Translations under genes and position numbers: made by a program
DNA from: Moorena sp. SS36440bin_2
Lineage (GTDB): Bacteria > Cyanobacteriota > Cyanobacteriia > Cyanobacteriales > Coleofasciculaceae
Direction: 5' to 3'
Assembly (NCBI GenBank): GCA_011524395.1
Contig: WTKN01000389.1
Coordinates: forward strand, 1 to 64,000
Length of the DNA: 64,000 nt
In this document: one piece after another, positions 29,601-40,900 of the stretch
How the letters are laid out: each line of letters starts with the position of its first letter
Position numbering within the stretch: the first letter of the stretch is position 1
Notes under the pieces: model-generated
Told to the model about the DNA's origin: nothing
Database searches by the model: none
The model's input: only the letters and a program-made list of their open reading frames with translations

Positions 29601-29816
29601 ACAAAAAAGTACACGGAAAAGTATACAGGAAAGTACAAAGGTAATTTATTCGTCTTCGTTTAATTTGGATATTGTACTTGATAGCTTTTTATTGACCGTT
29701 TCATGATTACTGTTAACGATAATATTTCACTGCTAATAATACTTAATCTAGAAAATTACCTATAACCGTCACCCCATTATTCCATTTTAAGTGTCTCTAC
29801 CCAAACACAAAAAAGT

Positions 29817-31532
29817 ATGAATCCCTCAGCCTCGAATCCCCCTAAAAACCAAGTAATATTTTGGTTTAGCTTGAGCCTAGCATTTGCTATGGTTTACAGC
29901 CTGATCGCCCTGGATGAAGCCTTTAGTAATCAATACATTGTACAAGATGATGCCAGACAGCATGTATTTTGGATGCAACGGTTTTTTGATCCCAGCTTAT
30001 TTCCCGATGATCTGATTGCCAATTACTTCCAATCTGTAGCACCCGCTGGCTATACTACCCTCTATCGGCTGATCGGATTTGTCGGGATTCATCCCCTCTT
30101 ATTGAATAAACTACTACCGATGGTGCTAGGGTTGATTACCACTAGTTACTGTTTCGGGCTTTGTCTACAAATGCTGCCGATCCCAGCTGCAGGATTTATT
30201 GCGTCTTTGCTCCTAAATCAAACCCTATGGATGCTCGATGATTTAGTATCAGCAACCCCTAGGGCTTTCATTTATCCCCTGCTGCTAGCATTTTTATACT
30301 ACCTATCACGGCGCTCATTGATCCCCTGTCTGGTAGTGATCACCCTCCAGGGTTTATTTTATCCTCAGTGCGTTTTCCTGTGTTGTGGGGTTCTGGTGCT
30401 GAAACTGTTGTGTTGGCGAGAGGGTAAAATCAGACTATCCTCCCAAAAGAATGACTATTGGTTTTGTGCAGCTGGGTTAGGTGTGGCATTCATCGTCCTG
30501 TTGCCCTATGCTTTGACCACTTCTGACTATGGTCCAATTATCAGCGCACAGCAAGCCAAGACCATGGCAGAATTTGAACCAGGAGGGCGAGTGGCCTTTT
30601 TCGATCACAACCCATGGGATTTCTGGTTGGAAGATGCTCGCAGTGGTCTATTTCCCCGAAGAAAGCGTTTACCTATAGCTGTCTGTGCTGGTTTACTATT
30701 GCCTATCCTGCTACGATTTCCCTCATGGCTACCGTTAGTGAAGAAAGTCAAAGGGGAAACGGTACTCCTAACTCAACTGGCTCTAGTATCCCTTGGCATG
30801 TTCATTATGGCTCATGCTGTCCTTTTCCGACTGCATCTACCCAGCCGTTACAGTAAGCATAGTCTGCGAATTGTGCTAGTCTTAGCTGCTGCGATCGCTA
30901 TAATTCTATTACTCGATGCTATTATTCAAGCTTGCCAGAGGCTTGCTTTCCCTCCAATTCAAGGGAAACCAGTGTTGGGACGAGCGATCGTTACACTCGT
31001 GGGAATAGCTCTAATCTTGTCTCCTCTTGGTTTCCATAATTTCCCCAAAACTAACTATGAGGTTGGCAGGAAACATGACCTCTATGAATTCTTTGCTAAA
31101 CAACCAAACGACATCCTGATTGCCTCACTATCAAAAGAAGCGGATTTCTTGCCAACCTTTTCTGGACGGTCAGTCTTAGTCAGTAGAGAATACGGTATTC
31201 CCTATCATACTAACTATTATAACCAATTTCGCAACAGAGCGATTGACTTAATTCAAGCCCAGTACAGTCCAAACTTAGCCGAAGTCAAACACTTTATTAG
31301 GCAGTACGGCATTGATTTTTGGTTGTTAGATAAAACAGCATTTAATCCCCAATATATAGCTGATAATCGCTGGATTATGCAGTATCAACCAGTAGCAGCA
31401 GAAGCTCAAGCTCGACTCAAACAAGCGATTGTTCCGGCAATTGTTAACGTTATCGATTCCTGTTCTGTTTTTGATACAGAGAAGGTTGTGGTGTTGGATA
31501 CCGAATGTATTGCGATAACTAGTAACAGTTAA
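29817..31532 (+). CDS. Multi-pass membrane protein, GT-C-like, unknown specificity
   Basis: 571-aa ORF with many hydrophobic segments and acidic motif VQDDARQHVFWMQRF. Confidence 0.75.
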   Translation: MNPSASNPPKNQVIFWFSLSLAFAMVYSLIALDEAFSNQYIVQDDARQHVFWMQRFFDPSLFPDDLIANYFQSVAPAGYTTLYRLIGFVGIHPLLLNKLLPMVLGLITTSYCFGLCLQMLPIPAAGFIASLLLNQTLWMLDDLVSATPRAFIYPLLLAFLYYLSRRSLIPCLVVITLQGLFYPQCVFLCCGVLVLKLLCWREGKIRLSSQKNDYWFCAAGLGVAFIVLLPYALTTSDYGPIISAQQAKTMAEFEPGGRVAFFDHNPWDFWLEDARSGLFPRRKRLPIAVCAGLLLPILLRFPSWLPLVKKVKGETVLLTQLALVSLGMFIMAHAVLFRLHLPSRYSKHSLRIVLVLAAAIAIILLLDAIIQACQRLAFPPIQGKPVLGRAIVTLVGIALILSPLGFHNFPKTNYEVGRKHDLYEFFAKQPNDILIASLSKEADFLPTFSGRSVLVSREYGIPYHTNYYNQFRNRAIDLIQAQYSPNLAEVKHFIRQYGIDFWLLDKTAFNPQYIADNRWIMQYQPVAAEAQARLKQAIVPAIVNVIDSCSVFDTEKVVVLDTECIAITSNS

Positions 31533-31692
31533 ATAGGTAAGCCCAAATCAATGTAGCTATGTAACTATATATAAACAAATCTATCTAAACATGCTGGCTC
31601 AAGGGAATAGATTGAATTTCTAGATATTTTACAAAACTTTATATAATTCGGTTCCATTGGTCGGTTCACTCATGCCTACCTATTTAATGGGT

Positions 31693-31729
31693 ATGGTTAA
31701 TGGTTAATCCTCAATTAACCATTAACCAT
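31693..31729. other. Perfect 16-bp palindrome built from TTAACCA heptamers
   Basis: ATGGTTAATGGTTAAT-CCTCA-ATTAACCATTAACCAT between convergent genes. Confidence 0.85.
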
Positions 31730-31777
31730 TAAAAAAAAGCAATCAACCATATTAGAAGTTATTAACTGGACTTCATA

Positions 31778-34075
31778 TCATCTCATGTTCTGATCTAGAA
31801 GCTTTTTCACCTTCATGGTTGCTGAATCGGTTGTATAGTAGTCCTGATGGTGATAATAGGAGCTAGTTGCGTAGTTCTCAACATCATTAGCAACAATACC
31901 TAAAAGATTAGTCCTAGAGGTTTTGAGTTCATCCAAGGCTTGCATTAGAACTGAGCGGTCAGTCTTATTTAATCTACCTACCAAGACCATACCATCCGTG
32001 TTAGCTGCTAGGAGGCGGCTATCGGCAAGTCCGATGACAGGAGGTGTATCATAAATAACTAAATCAAAAACAGCATTAAAATGCTCCATCAAAGTTCCCA
32101 TCTTTGGCGAACATAGTAACCGAATCGGATCCTGTGCTGGGGAACCAGCAGTTAGCACATGAAGATGATCCCACATGGGCACTTGCTGGATGGCTCGGTT
32201 AGCTTTGATCCGCTTACTAAGGACGTTACTCAAACCAAGTTGATTGTTCAAACCAAAAATTTTATGTACCCGGGGACGGCGCAGATTTGTATCCACCAGT
32301 AGCACCCGCCGACCCATAGCAGCAGCCACTATAGCTAGGTGGACAGCAACGGTAGATTTCCCGTCTTCTGGTCTAGCTGAACTAATCACAATAGATTGGA
32401 TGGGCTGATCGCAGCCCAGTAAGCCGATATTGCGATGGAGGAACCGGAAAGCCTCTAAAAAGGGAGAAGCTTGTTGCAGTTTTGGCGTTGAGTTATTTTT
32501 CTGTACCTTAGGGAAGCTAGGAACAAAAGGTATACCTTTGCGACTGCTTGATGAGTTGGTGGGCTTAAGTGCTTGATGGTAAGGAATAACACCAATAAGA
32601 GGCAATTGGGTGTGATGTTTAAGTTCGTCGGGAGAGTGGAATACATGGTCTAAGCGCTCCATCAACCACCCTGTTCCTGTACCCAGTAATATACCTGCGA
32701 TCGCTCCCAAAATAATCTGAAGTTCCTGATGTTGCGGAATCGGATATTGAGGCTGTTTGGGTTTGAGAATAAGTTGCCAAGAATAAGGCTGGAAGCTTTC
32801 CTTGAGCGCCAACAGAGTATCTAATCGTTCGGTTTTCTCTCTAAGTTTCTGCTGTAAACTGGTGTACTTTGGATCTATCACCAACATCTGTTTCATGTCT
32901 TGCTCAAGACTTTCTTCTTCCTCAGCAAGAGCTTGTTCTCGTGCTTCTAAAACTGATATTTGGATGCTTTGATCTACCAGTTGTTGAGTGAGCTGCTGGT
33001 GAATTGAATTGGGTGATACCTTAGGAACATCTGTATCTGTAAGTTTGATCCCCAGTACCTGTTCAGCTTCAGAGCGTAACAGGGATAAGAAATTATACTT
33101 TTGCTGCTGTAGGGTCTTGATGGTGGGACTGTTTGGAGTATAGCGGCTTGACTCGATAGCAATCTCAGCCTCAACCTCTTCTAGGTGGTTGAGCATCTTT
33201 TGGTAGTAGGGGTTTTCGGCCAAAGTCACTTGAGCCAGAGCTAACTCCGAGGCGCGAGAGTCCTTGACCTGATTTGATGACAGTCCTAGCTTTTGAGAGA
33301 TGATCTGGTAGAAGGACTGAGCTTCCTTAAGCTGGATGTGAGTATCTAATTGCTGTTGCTTAATCTGGCTAATCTGAGTTGAAAGCTGCTGTTTTTGATT
33401 ATCATAGTCAATTAACTTGTACCCTAGCTCCAACTTCAGCAGTTCTTCCTGCAGTCTGTCTACCTCTTGGCGAACTTGAGGCAACTCTCTATTTGCTAGC
33501 TCAAAGTCTTTGTTATGGTAACTTGCTTCTTGTTGGCGGGAGTACTTGATATAATTATCGGCAAGCTGTTTTAAAACAAAGTGAACTTTTTGAGGATCAC
33601 TATCCCGGTAACGAACTTCTAAGACACTAGTTCCTTCAATATGTTTGATCCTCAGGTGATTATTCTTGACTAAAGACTTGTAGCTAGTTTTGCCATAGCG
33701 CTTGTTTATTTCCTCAATCACCGGAGTGATGAGTTTCTCACTACGCAGTACCAGCATTTGGGTTTTATAAGCCAAGGTTTCAAAATCTGGTGTCGATTGA
33801 TTTTCATCATCATCCTGTCCTGTCAGAGGCTCCAGACTGAGTCGGAACTTGCCTTCGTACAGAGGTTTCTGATTAGAAGTCCATAAAAAAATACTAGCTG
33901 TTATCGTAATTGCTACACCAGCAGCCACTAAAAAGCGACGCCGTATGATCGTCCAAATCTCCTTTAGCTTACGCCCATCCTGATAGTATTTTGAGTTTCT
34001 AGTGTGGTAGATGACGGGCTGTGAGTGGATATATTTACCATTCCCCTGTGGGAAAAGCTCTGATTTATTGCCCAT
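31778..34075 (-). CDS. Polysaccharide biosynthesis tyrosine autokinase (Wzc-like, BY-kinase)
   Basis: Wzz-like N-terminus, coiled coil, SSARPEDGKSTVAVHLAIVAAAMGRRVLLVDTNLRRPRVH, C-terminal tyrosine cluster SSYYHHQDYYTTDS. Confidence 0.92.
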   Translation of the reverse strand: MGNKSELFPQGNGKYIHSQPVIYHTRNSKYYQDGRKLKEIWTIIRRRFLVAAGVAITITASIFLWTSNQKPLYEGKFRLSLEPLTGQDDDENQSTPDFETLAYKTQMLVLRSEKLITPVIEEINKRYGKTSYKSLVKNNHLRIKHIEGTSVLEVRYRDSDPQKVHFVLKQLADNYIKYSRQQEASYHNKDFELANRELPQVRQEVDRLQEELLKLELGYKLIDYDNQKQQLSTQISQIKQQQLDTHIQLKEAQSFYQIISQKLGLSSNQVKDSRASELALAQVTLAENPYYQKMLNHLEEVEAEIAIESSRYTPNSPTIKTLQQQKYNFLSLLRSEAEQVLGIKLTDTDVPKVSPNSIHQQLTQQLVDQSIQISVLEAREQALAEEEESLEQDMKQMLVIDPKYTSLQQKLREKTERLDTLLALKESFQPYSWQLILKPKQPQYPIPQHQELQIILGAIAGILLGTGTGWLMERLDHVFHSPDELKHHTQLPLIGVIPYHQALKPTNSSSSRKGIPFVPSFPKVQKNNSTPKLQQASPFLEAFRFLHRNIGLLGCDQPIQSIVISSARPEDGKSTVAVHLAIVAAAMGRRVLLVDTNLRRPRVHKIFGLNNQLGLSNVLSKRIKANRAIQQVPMWDHLHVLTAGSPAQDPIRLLCSPKMGTLMEHFNAVFDLVIYDTPPVIGLADSRLLAANTDGMVLVGRLNKTDRSVLMQALDELKTSRTNLLGIVANDVENYATSSYYHHQDYYTTDSATMKVKKLLDQNMR

Positions 34076-34621
34076 CTCTATATGTGCCTTTTGATTTATT
34101 GGTTTAAGTTATGTTCAAGAGTAACTGAAGCTATGGCTAATTGCTCCCCTATCATACCTTCGGTAGTTGCCACTAACCATCAGCTCTGTAGTTAGTTTGT
34201 GTTAACAAACTAGTTTTTGACACTAGAACTGGAAAATTTTACGCAAAACTTATCAAATATCCGGATAAAATGAAGGAATGGTTAAGTTAGGGCAATGGTG
34301 TTTGCTGGTACCAAGTGACATTCATAGCTAGCACTATCTACCTATCTCCCGATTACCTGATCCTCCTGTCTAGCTAAATAACACTTGAAGAATGGAATTG
34401 AGTTTAGTAGTATGGTCTTGAATTTAAGTTATAAATATAAAAAGGAAAAGGTCAATGGTTAGAATTCCTTGCCCTTTCCCCCTTTACTAAACTTTTACAG
34501 TGTAATCAGGAAGCAGTTATACAAACTATCATCTTAAAATATTGCCCCTGACAATGAAAAACTGATCATGGGGTATTTGCCTCGAATCAGATCAATTTTC
34601 CCGTTTTCCATTGACGAATGA

Positions 34622-35395
34622 TCAAGCAAAGCTAGAAAAGCCCATATCTAGAGGGATATCTTGTAACCTTCCAGGACCGACTGCTTGAATAGCTTCTTTG
34701 AGAGACATATCTCCGGTGTAAAGCGCACGACCAACAATTACACCCGTAACCCCTAGAGGTTCGAGAGTAAGTAGACTCAACAGATCAGTGATTGAACTGA
34801 CACCCCCAGAGGCAATCACGGGGATCGAGATATGACTTGCTAGTTCTCTTAGAGCGTCTAGGTTTGGTCCAGACAGAGTTCCATCCCGGTGAATGTCGGT
34901 GTAAATAATCGTAGTTACTCCCAGCTGAGTCATTTGTTGAGCTAGGTCAATAGCTGCAATTTCTGAGGTTTCTAACCAACCGTGAGTGGCCACCCATCCC
35001 TGACGAGCGTCAATACCAACTACAATCTTCCCTGGGAATTCAGTGCAAAGCTGTTCCACTAGGGAAGGGTCTTCCACCGCTGCCGTTCCTATAATGACTC
35101 TATCTACGCCTAGAGTCAACAGTTGAGTGACTCCGGAGCGGGAGCGTAATCCACCACCGACTTGTACTGGCACAGGTACCGCCTGCACAATTGCTTCGAT
35201 TGCCTTAGTGTTAACTGGCTTACCCAGTTTTGCACCATCCAAATCAACCACATGCAGCCGTGATGCACCTTGTTCAACCCATTGTTTCGCTACCTCGACT
35301 GGGTTATCGTTAAATACTTGCGCACGTTGGTAGTCTCCCTGGACTAACCGCACACATTTTTCTTCAAGTAAGTCTATAGCTGGAATAACATCCAT
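34622..35395 (-). CDS. hisA: 1-(5-phosphoribosyl)-5-[(5-phosphoribosylamino)methylideneamino] imidazole-4-carboxamide isomerase
   Basis: [32 protein letters not shown]... VQVGGGLRS.. VIASGGVSS. Confidence 0.96.
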   Translation of the reverse strand: MDVIPAIDLLEEKCVRLVQGDYQRAQVFNDNPVEVAKQWVEQGASRLHVVDLDGAKLGKPVNTKAIEAIVQAVPVPVQVGGGLRSRSGVTQLLTLGVDRVIIGTAAVEDPSLVEQLCTEFPGKIVVGIDARQGWVATHGWLETSEIAAIDLAQQMTQLGVTTIIYTDIHRDGTLSGPNLDALRELASHISIPVIASGGVSSITDLLSLLTLEPLGVTGVIVGRALYTGDMSLKEAIQAVGPGRLQDIPLDMGFSSFA

Positions 35396-35564
35396 GACTC
35401 AATTTCCCCCTAACCTATAGTGAACTAGCCGACACCCATCCCAGCAGGTATGGTGTACGCTTGTGACATCACCGGGTAGCCCAAGTCTAGGAGTTACGTC
35501 CTCGATTTAGTCTTAGATCCCCTCCAAACCACTTCTTTCCGGCTACCCTTGCTAGTAGTAGTCC

Positions 35565-37262
35565 TTATGGTTCGATTGAAGCACTACCACTGGGCAATTC
35601 TGCCACAATCTTAAACCGCACATGATTAATGGCTAACTCACCAATCGAAATATCTTCCTTTTTCACAGGTACCCCTTGACTCTTCAGGATTTCAAACTTA
35701 ATTCCTTTACCGATCTCTACATGGTACCAGGCAAGACCCATTAAAAACCGAGTGGGATAAGGACCCCCTTCAACCGTATCATCAGCACTCGATTCCATCG
35801 GTAGCCAGCCGATTCCTGGGATATAAAATTCCATCCAAACATGATTAAAATCTGGTACCAAAGGAATACCGATTTGGTCAGGATGGGGAGGGCATTTGTA
35901 ACGACCAACAGTACGGCACGCGATACCATTAAGGCGTCCCAAAGCTAGCAATACTCCCAAATACTCGCCACAAGACCCCACACCCCTTCGTAGCACAATG
36001 TCTGGAGTATCTATTTTAGGGGTCACGTGGTAGGAAAGTTTGTCGTAGACATAATTGCGAATACTGTAGACTTGCCGCAACAGATTCGTCTCGCTACCAA
36101 TTGCTTCTTGAGCCGAACGTCTGATGATTTCTGTATCCATGGCTAACTTGTCATCATCCACCAAATAACGGTTCTGAAATTCTGGCGGTAACTCAGGCAA
36201 CCCCTCCATATCCCGTGGTGTCAGGCGGTACTTGATACTCCAAACTTCTAGGAGTGCCTTCCAGCCAAAGATATGGCGTTCCCCTGGCTTGAGGTTGTCA
36301 AACTTAAAGACGGCAACTTGTTGACCATCTTGAACGTCTATAGTAAAGGGTATACCCACGGATTCGACTTTTAAGACCTTTTGTCGGTCAGTTTCCGATG
36401 GCAAGGCAATTCGCCATTCCAAATCATTCAACTCGATATCCTTGAGGGGGTCAAGTTCCTCGACGTAGGACATTTCGATTAAATAGCCATTGGACAGTGC
36501 GTAGCGACCTTCCGGATTGTAGGTAAAGTGTAACGGATGAATAAAAGTGCGATCGCGATACTGCAATTCATAATTAGGATCAGCGTTAGGGTTATCCCGG
36601 ATGTAAGCCTCCTCAGTTGCATAAGCAACATAGAGGGTATCGTCTCCCGTCTCGGGGTCAGTACAAAACGCTAAACCAGTAGGATTTTCAAAGGGGGTGA
36701 GTACACTGAACTGAATTTCGCCAGTTGCTCGATCAAGACAGTAAACGGTCTGTTCTTGGTCATCCGATACCCACAGTTCTTCATCGCGGATTGTTATATG
36801 TTCAATGCCAACTCCGGGAGAACGCAACCGGGTAATCTCATTACCTGTCTGACTGCTATATATAATAATAGATCCCAGTTTTTTACAGGTAACATAAACA
36901 GTTGAATCTTTAACAGCGATTCCATTAGCGGTGTAAGGCAAATCAACAAAGTGTTGCAGAGTTAATTTTTTATTTATCTGGCAAAAATATACACTATTTT
37001 GTAACGTTAACCATAGGGTTTCTCCTGCCAAGGCTAAACCAGTAACACCGACCAAATCTGATTCACGATCTGGATTAAAAATCGTTGTGTTATCCGTAAA
37101 GGTATCAATTTTTAGGAGATAGCCCTTTATGGAGTCGATAGCAATTATTTTTTCTTGCAAAAATGCTATCCCTTGCAAGGAAAATGCTCCAATTGGTCGG
37201 ATAGTTTTGTCAATTTTTTTGCGTTCTTTAAAAACTGGATTTGAATTAAGAATCATGAGCAA
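35565..37262 (-). CDS. Beta-propeller plus transglutaminase-like domain protein
   Basis: C-terminal catalytic triad context RRGVGSCGEYLGVLLALGRLNGI..FNHVWMEFYIPGIGWLPMESSADD; N-terminal propeller-like repeats. Confidence 0.85.
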   Translation of the reverse strand: MLMILNSNPVFKERKKIDKTIRPIGAFSLQGIAFLQEKIIAIDSIKGYLLKIDTFTDNTTIFNPDRESDLVGVTGLALAGETLWLTLQNSVYFCQINKKLTLQHFVDLPYTANGIAVKDSTVYVTCKKLGSIIIYSSQTGNEITRLRSPGVGIEHITIRDEELWVSDDQEQTVYCLDRATGEIQFSVLTPFENPTGLAFCTDPETGDDTLYVAYATEEAYIRDNPNADPNYELQYRDRTFIHPLHFTYNPEGRYALSNGYLIEMSYVEELDPLKDIELNDLEWRIALPSETDRQKVLKVESVGIPFTIDVQDGQQVAVFKFDNLKPGERHIFGWKALLEVWSIKYRLTPRDMEGLPELPPEFQNRYLVDDDKLAMDTEIIRRSAQEAIGSETNLLRQVYSIRNYVYDKLSYHVTPKIDTPDIVLRRGVGSCGEYLGVLLALGRLNGIACRTVGRYKCPPHPDQIGIPLVPDFNHVWMEFYIPGIGWLPMESSADDTVEGGPYPTRFLMGLAWYHVEIGKGIKFEILKSQGVPVKKEDISIGELAINHVRFKIVAELPSGSASIEP

Positions 37263-37481
37263 ATCAGATGAAGATCATATGAAGATTTAGACAAAATTAT
37301 AAGCTTAGAGTGGTGATGTCTCAAATACCTGAAGTTATTGTTAAAATGATGCAGGTAAGGTTTGAAAACCTGATCCTCTTAGAGGGGTTACAGGTCCCTC
37401 CAAGGGCTGTTGTTCTGCCATACTTCTCACTTATCCTGCTTACTTAAGAGAAACTTGGCTCTATCAGGGAATAGTTTTATC

Positions 37482-38333
37482 ATGGCTTGGTTAACACGTT
37501 CATCAAAATTTACGCTCTTAACGGTTGCTTTGGCTTTGAGTCTGGCAGTCAATCTTCCAGCCCAGGTAAAAGCTCAGGCGAGTTTTTCCCTAGGGAGGGA
37601 ACTGATTGAGAAGATACCGAACCACTGGGAAAGTTATTTATCTGAATTTAATCCACCTTCAGACGGCGAAAATGGTACACCCTCGGATCTCGGACGTCCT
37701 GGAGGAACTAGGGGAGGAAATATTGCTTCTGGAGGAACTATGGCTCCCAAATGCCAGAAATCAAACCTGAAAAATCCTGTAGCGTTGGTGCCCAGTTCTG
37801 GGATGGGAACAACGGTTGCTGAATACCCCACTTTCTCTTGGTATATGCCCTGTATGGAATCAGCATCAGGGCTAGATTTAGAGTTTGTGCTGAAAGATGC
37901 CATAGGAAATGAGGTTTACTCAGTCAAGTATCCCTTACCGGATACGGTAGATGCTGGAATTAGGAGTATAACCCTTCCTACCTTTGTTAACCTACCTCCC
38001 TTAGAAGTTCATCAGAACTATGACTGGCAGGTAAGATTGATTGATCCCAACAACTCGTCAAACAATATCTATATTGATGGTGCGGTCAAGCGAGTTAAAG
38101 AAAATCCAAACCTAGCGGAGCGTCTAAAGCAAGCAACCCCCCAACAGCGTGTTGTGATCTACGTAAATGATCGACTTTGGTACGAAACATTAACGACTCT
38201 GTTAGAGTTGCGAAGGCAGCGCCCCAATGACGAGAACTTGGCAGAAGCTTGGCACAAACTGCTGACTTCGGTCGGGTTAGATCCAATTGCCAAAAAACCC
38301 TTGTTTGAACAAGCCAGTAGGACTAACAACTAA
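37482..38333 (+). CDS. DUF928 domain-containing secreted protein
   Basis: MAWLTRSSKFTLLTVALALSLAVNLPAQVKAQ leader; LVPSSGMGTTVAEYPTFSWYMP; ORF track start 37410 is probably too long. Confidence 0.85.
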   Translation: MAWLTRSSKFTLLTVALALSLAVNLPAQVKAQASFSLGRELIEKIPNHWESYLSEFNPPSDGENGTPSDLGRPGGTRGGNIASGGTMAPKCQKSNLKNPVALVPSSGMGTTVAEYPTFSWYMPCMESASGLDLEFVLKDAIGNEVYSVKYPLPDTVDAGIRSITLPTFVNLPPLEVHQNYDWQVRLIDPNNSSNNIYIDGAVKRVKENPNLAERLKQATPQQRVVIYVNDRLWYETLTTLLELRRQRPNDENLAEAWHKLLTSVGLDPIAKKPLFEQASRTNN

Positions 38334-38378
38334 ATAACGAAATATATTAGGTTATTATTACCTGTATGAATACAACGT

Positions 38379-38804
38379 ATGAATACAAATCGGTATAATA
38401 ACACTCAAGACCCTGACCAAGAAGAGATTCTCAGTCCTATAGCCCAAATTCTCCAACAAGACTATCAAAGGTTCCCAGCTGACCAAACTTATAGCATCTA
38501 CGCCTCAGACGTCTATTTTAAAGACCCCCTCAACCAGTTTCGCGGGCTTGAGCGTTACAAACAAATGATTGCCTTTATCAATCGCTGGTTCCTCGAGCCC
38601 CATCTAGATTTGCAACACATTTCCCAGTCAGGAGATACAATTAAGACTCGCTGGACTCTCAGCTGGACTACGCCATTACCCTGGAAACCTCGAATGACTA
38701 TTCCTGGCTGGAGCGAGTTAAAGCTGAATGCTGAGGGGTTAATTGTTTCTCATATCGATTATTGGGACTGTTCACGCCTGGACGTAATTAAGCAGCTTTT
38801 GTAG
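38379..38804 (+). CDS. DUF2358 (SnoaL-like) family protein
   Basis: QILQQDYQRFPADQTYSIYASDVYFKDPLNQFRGLERYKQMIAFINRWF. Confidence 0.88.
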   Translation: MNTNRYNNTQDPDQEEILSPIAQILQQDYQRFPADQTYSIYASDVYFKDPLNQFRGLERYKQMIAFINRWFLEPHLDLQHISQSGDTIKTRWTLSWTTPLPWKPRMTIPGWSELKLNAEGLIVSHIDYWDCSRLDVIKQLL

Positions 38805-38857
38805 AGTAATGTAAAGTAAATAAATGTAAACTTTTCTCAGAACAGCTGGAGCATACC

Positions 38858-40048
38858 ATGCGCGTAATTTTGATGACCGGTAAAGGAGGAGTAGGAAAAA
38901 CCTCTGTAGCCGCTGCTACTGGCTTGCGTTGTGCCGAGTTAGGCTACAAAACCCTAGTTCTGAGTACTGACCCAGCTCACTCCCTAGCAGATAGTTTCGA
39001 TATTGAACTAAGTCACGAACCCCGATTAGTCCGCCCCAACCTTTGGGGAGCAGAACTTGACGCTCTGATGGAATTGGAAGGAAACTGGGGAGCGGTTAAG
39101 CGTTACATTACCCAAGTGCTGCAAGCTAGGGGCTTAGATGGGATACAGGCAGAAGAATTAGCCGTTCTTCCTGGTATGGATGAAATTTTCGGTCTCGTCC
39201 GCATGAAACGCCACTACGATGAAGACGAGTACGATGTTCTGGTTATTGATTCAGCTCCTACTGGTACTGCGCTACGGTTACTGAGCTTACCAGAAGTCAG
39301 TGGCTGGTATATGCGCCGTTTTTATAAGCCACTACAAAGTATGTCAGTTGCTCTGAGACCTTTGGTTGAACCGTTATTCAAACCCATTGCTGGCTTTTCT
39401 TTACCAGATAAAGAGGTCATGGATGCTCCCTATGAGTTTTATGAACAAATTGAAGCCCTAGAGAAGGTACTCACTGACAACCAACAAACATCAGTGCGTC
39501 TGGTCACTAATCCTGAGAGAATGGTGATTAAGGAGTCCTTACGAGCTCATGCTTACTTAAGCCTATACAACGTTGCCACTGATCTAGTTGTTGCCAATCG
39601 GATCATTCCTGACCAAGTAACTGACCCATTTTTCCAACGCTGGAAAGAAAATCAGCAACAGTACCGCCAAGAAATTCACGACAATTTCCGCCCTTTACCC
39701 ATTAAAGAAGTTCCCCTCTATTCCCAAGAGATGTGCGGTATTGAGGCGTTGGAGCGTCTCAAAGAAACCCTGTATGCTTCAGAAGATCCCACTCAAGTGT
39801 ATTACCAAGAAAACACCATTAGAGTAATACAGCAGAAAAATGAGTACAGCCTAGAACTCTACCTACCTGGTATACCCAAAGACAAAATACAGCTGACTCA
39901 AACAGGAGATGAATTGAATGTTCGCATTGGTAACCATCGGCGCAATTTAGTCCTCCCCCAAGCTTTAGCAGCCCTAAAACCTTCAGGAGCCAAGATGGAA
40001 GAGGATTATCTAAAAATCAAATTTACCACTGGTGCAGTTAAGATTTGA
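38858..40048 (+). CDS. ArsA/GET3-family ATPase with C-terminal HSP20-like domain
   Basis: [48 protein letters not shown]-terminus [38 protein letters not shown]. Confidence 0.92.
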   Translation: MRVILMTGKGGVGKTSVAAATGLRCAELGYKTLVLSTDPAHSLADSFDIELSHEPRLVRPNLWGAELDALMELEGNWGAVKRYITQVLQARGLDGIQAEELAVLPGMDEIFGLVRMKRHYDEDEYDVLVIDSAPTGTALRLLSLPEVSGWYMRRFYKPLQSMSVALRPLVEPLFKPIAGFSLPDKEVMDAPYEFYEQIEALEKVLTDNQQTSVRLVTNPERMVIKESLRAHAYLSLYNVATDLVVANRIIPDQVTDPFFQRWKENQQQYRQEIHDNFRPLPIKEVPLYSQEMCGIEALERLKETLYASEDPTQVYYQENTIRVIQQKNEYSLELYLPGIPKDKIQLTQTGDELNVRIGNHRRNLVLPQALAALKPSGAKMEEDYLKIKFTTGAVKI

Positions 40049-40089
40049 TCATGCCTTGTAGAATGGGAGTCAATCTACAAAGCACTGAA

Positions 40090-40509
40090 TTAACCCTTTT
40101 TTAGATCCTGAGCCATTTTGAGGAAAGGATCCAGGCTGGAGTCAGGGCGACGGCGTTGAGAGCTTACCTGACCGTTTTGTCCTGATGTAGCTCCAGACTC
40201 GGATGTAGCTCCAGACTGGGAACCAGGCTCAGACGTGGCCATAGGTGTCTGATTTTGGGAAAGGGTGACTTTATCCGTAGCAGAGATCTGCTCTACCACT
40301 TCACCCCTTAAAACAGCAGTTTTGGTCTTGGGATAGGATTTCTTGACCTTAACGCTGCTGCGCATGTAGTCAATGTTTCCCATTGTTTTGGCTTCATCTG
40401 TGTCCAAGAAATACTCTTGGGACTGGTTAGCTTCTATGGACTGTGCCATGTCCTGGCTGTCCTCATCAACGTACTTGGTCTGAGAGTTTAACAAATTAAA
40501 GAGTCCCAT
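40090..40509 (-). CDS. Conserved-looking hypothetical protein, low-complexity C-terminus
   Basis: 139-aa ORF, MGLFNLLNSQTKYVDEDSQDMAQSIEANQSQEYFLDTDEAKTMGNIDYMR...; Ser/Gly/Gln-rich tail. Confidence 0.6.
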   Translation of the reverse strand: MGLFNLLNSQTKYVDEDSQDMAQSIEANQSQEYFLDTDEAKTMGNIDYMRSSVKVKKSYPKTKTAVLRGEVVEQISATDKVTLSQNQTPMATSEPGSQSGATSESGATSGQNGQVSSQRRRPDSSLDPFLKMAQDLKKG

Positions 40510-40604
40510 AGTTAATTTTTCCTGCCTCTAGGTAATCTATTGTTATTTTATGTTAACTATCATAAATATTTATATCATAAATCTGCAAAAACTGATATCA
40601 ACAC

Positions 40605-40654
40605 AAAAAAAACCTCAGCCACAAACAGAGAATATCCTCTGTTTGTGGCTGAGG
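40605..40654 (-). terminator. Rho-independent terminator (minus strand)
   Basis: 18-bp perfect stem CCTCAGCCACAAACAGAG / CTCTGTTTGTGGCTGAGG (40613-40630, 40637-40654) followed on the minus strand by an oligo-T run. Confidence 0.9.
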
Positions 40655-40726
40655 GAATTAGTCAGGGTGCATTTAGTACTTCTGTATCTAGTACTTCTCT
40701 ATCCCGCTGGGTTGTCAGATATTGAG

Positions 40727-40900
40727 TTAATAAGAAACGCCACGATATTTGAGGTTGACTTTGTCTTGCACAAGTGGTAAACCATGGGCACTACCCAACC
40801 GGTAATTCAGTCCCCGGTACTTGCCAACAAAGTCAACTGCTGTGGTGGAAACTTTGCAAGGATGGTATTGGTAGCTAACACCGCGATAATAAAGTTTCAT
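40727..40900 (-). CDS. DUF4278 domain-containing small protein
   Basis: MKLYYRGVSYQYHPCKVSTTAVDFVGKYRGLNYRLGSAHGLPLVQDKVNLKYRGVSY; true start taken as MKLYYRGVSY, not the 40990 start in the ORF track. Confidence 0.85.
   Translation of the reverse strand: MKLYYRGVSYQYHPCKVSTTAVDFVGKYRGLNYRLGSAHGLPLVQDKVNLKYRGVSY

Noticed and set aside
35400-35564. Possible tRNA between hisA and the transglutaminase gene
   Set aside because: A GGGTAGCCCAAGTC-like stretch drew attention but no cloverleaf with anticodon and T-arm consensus could be built.
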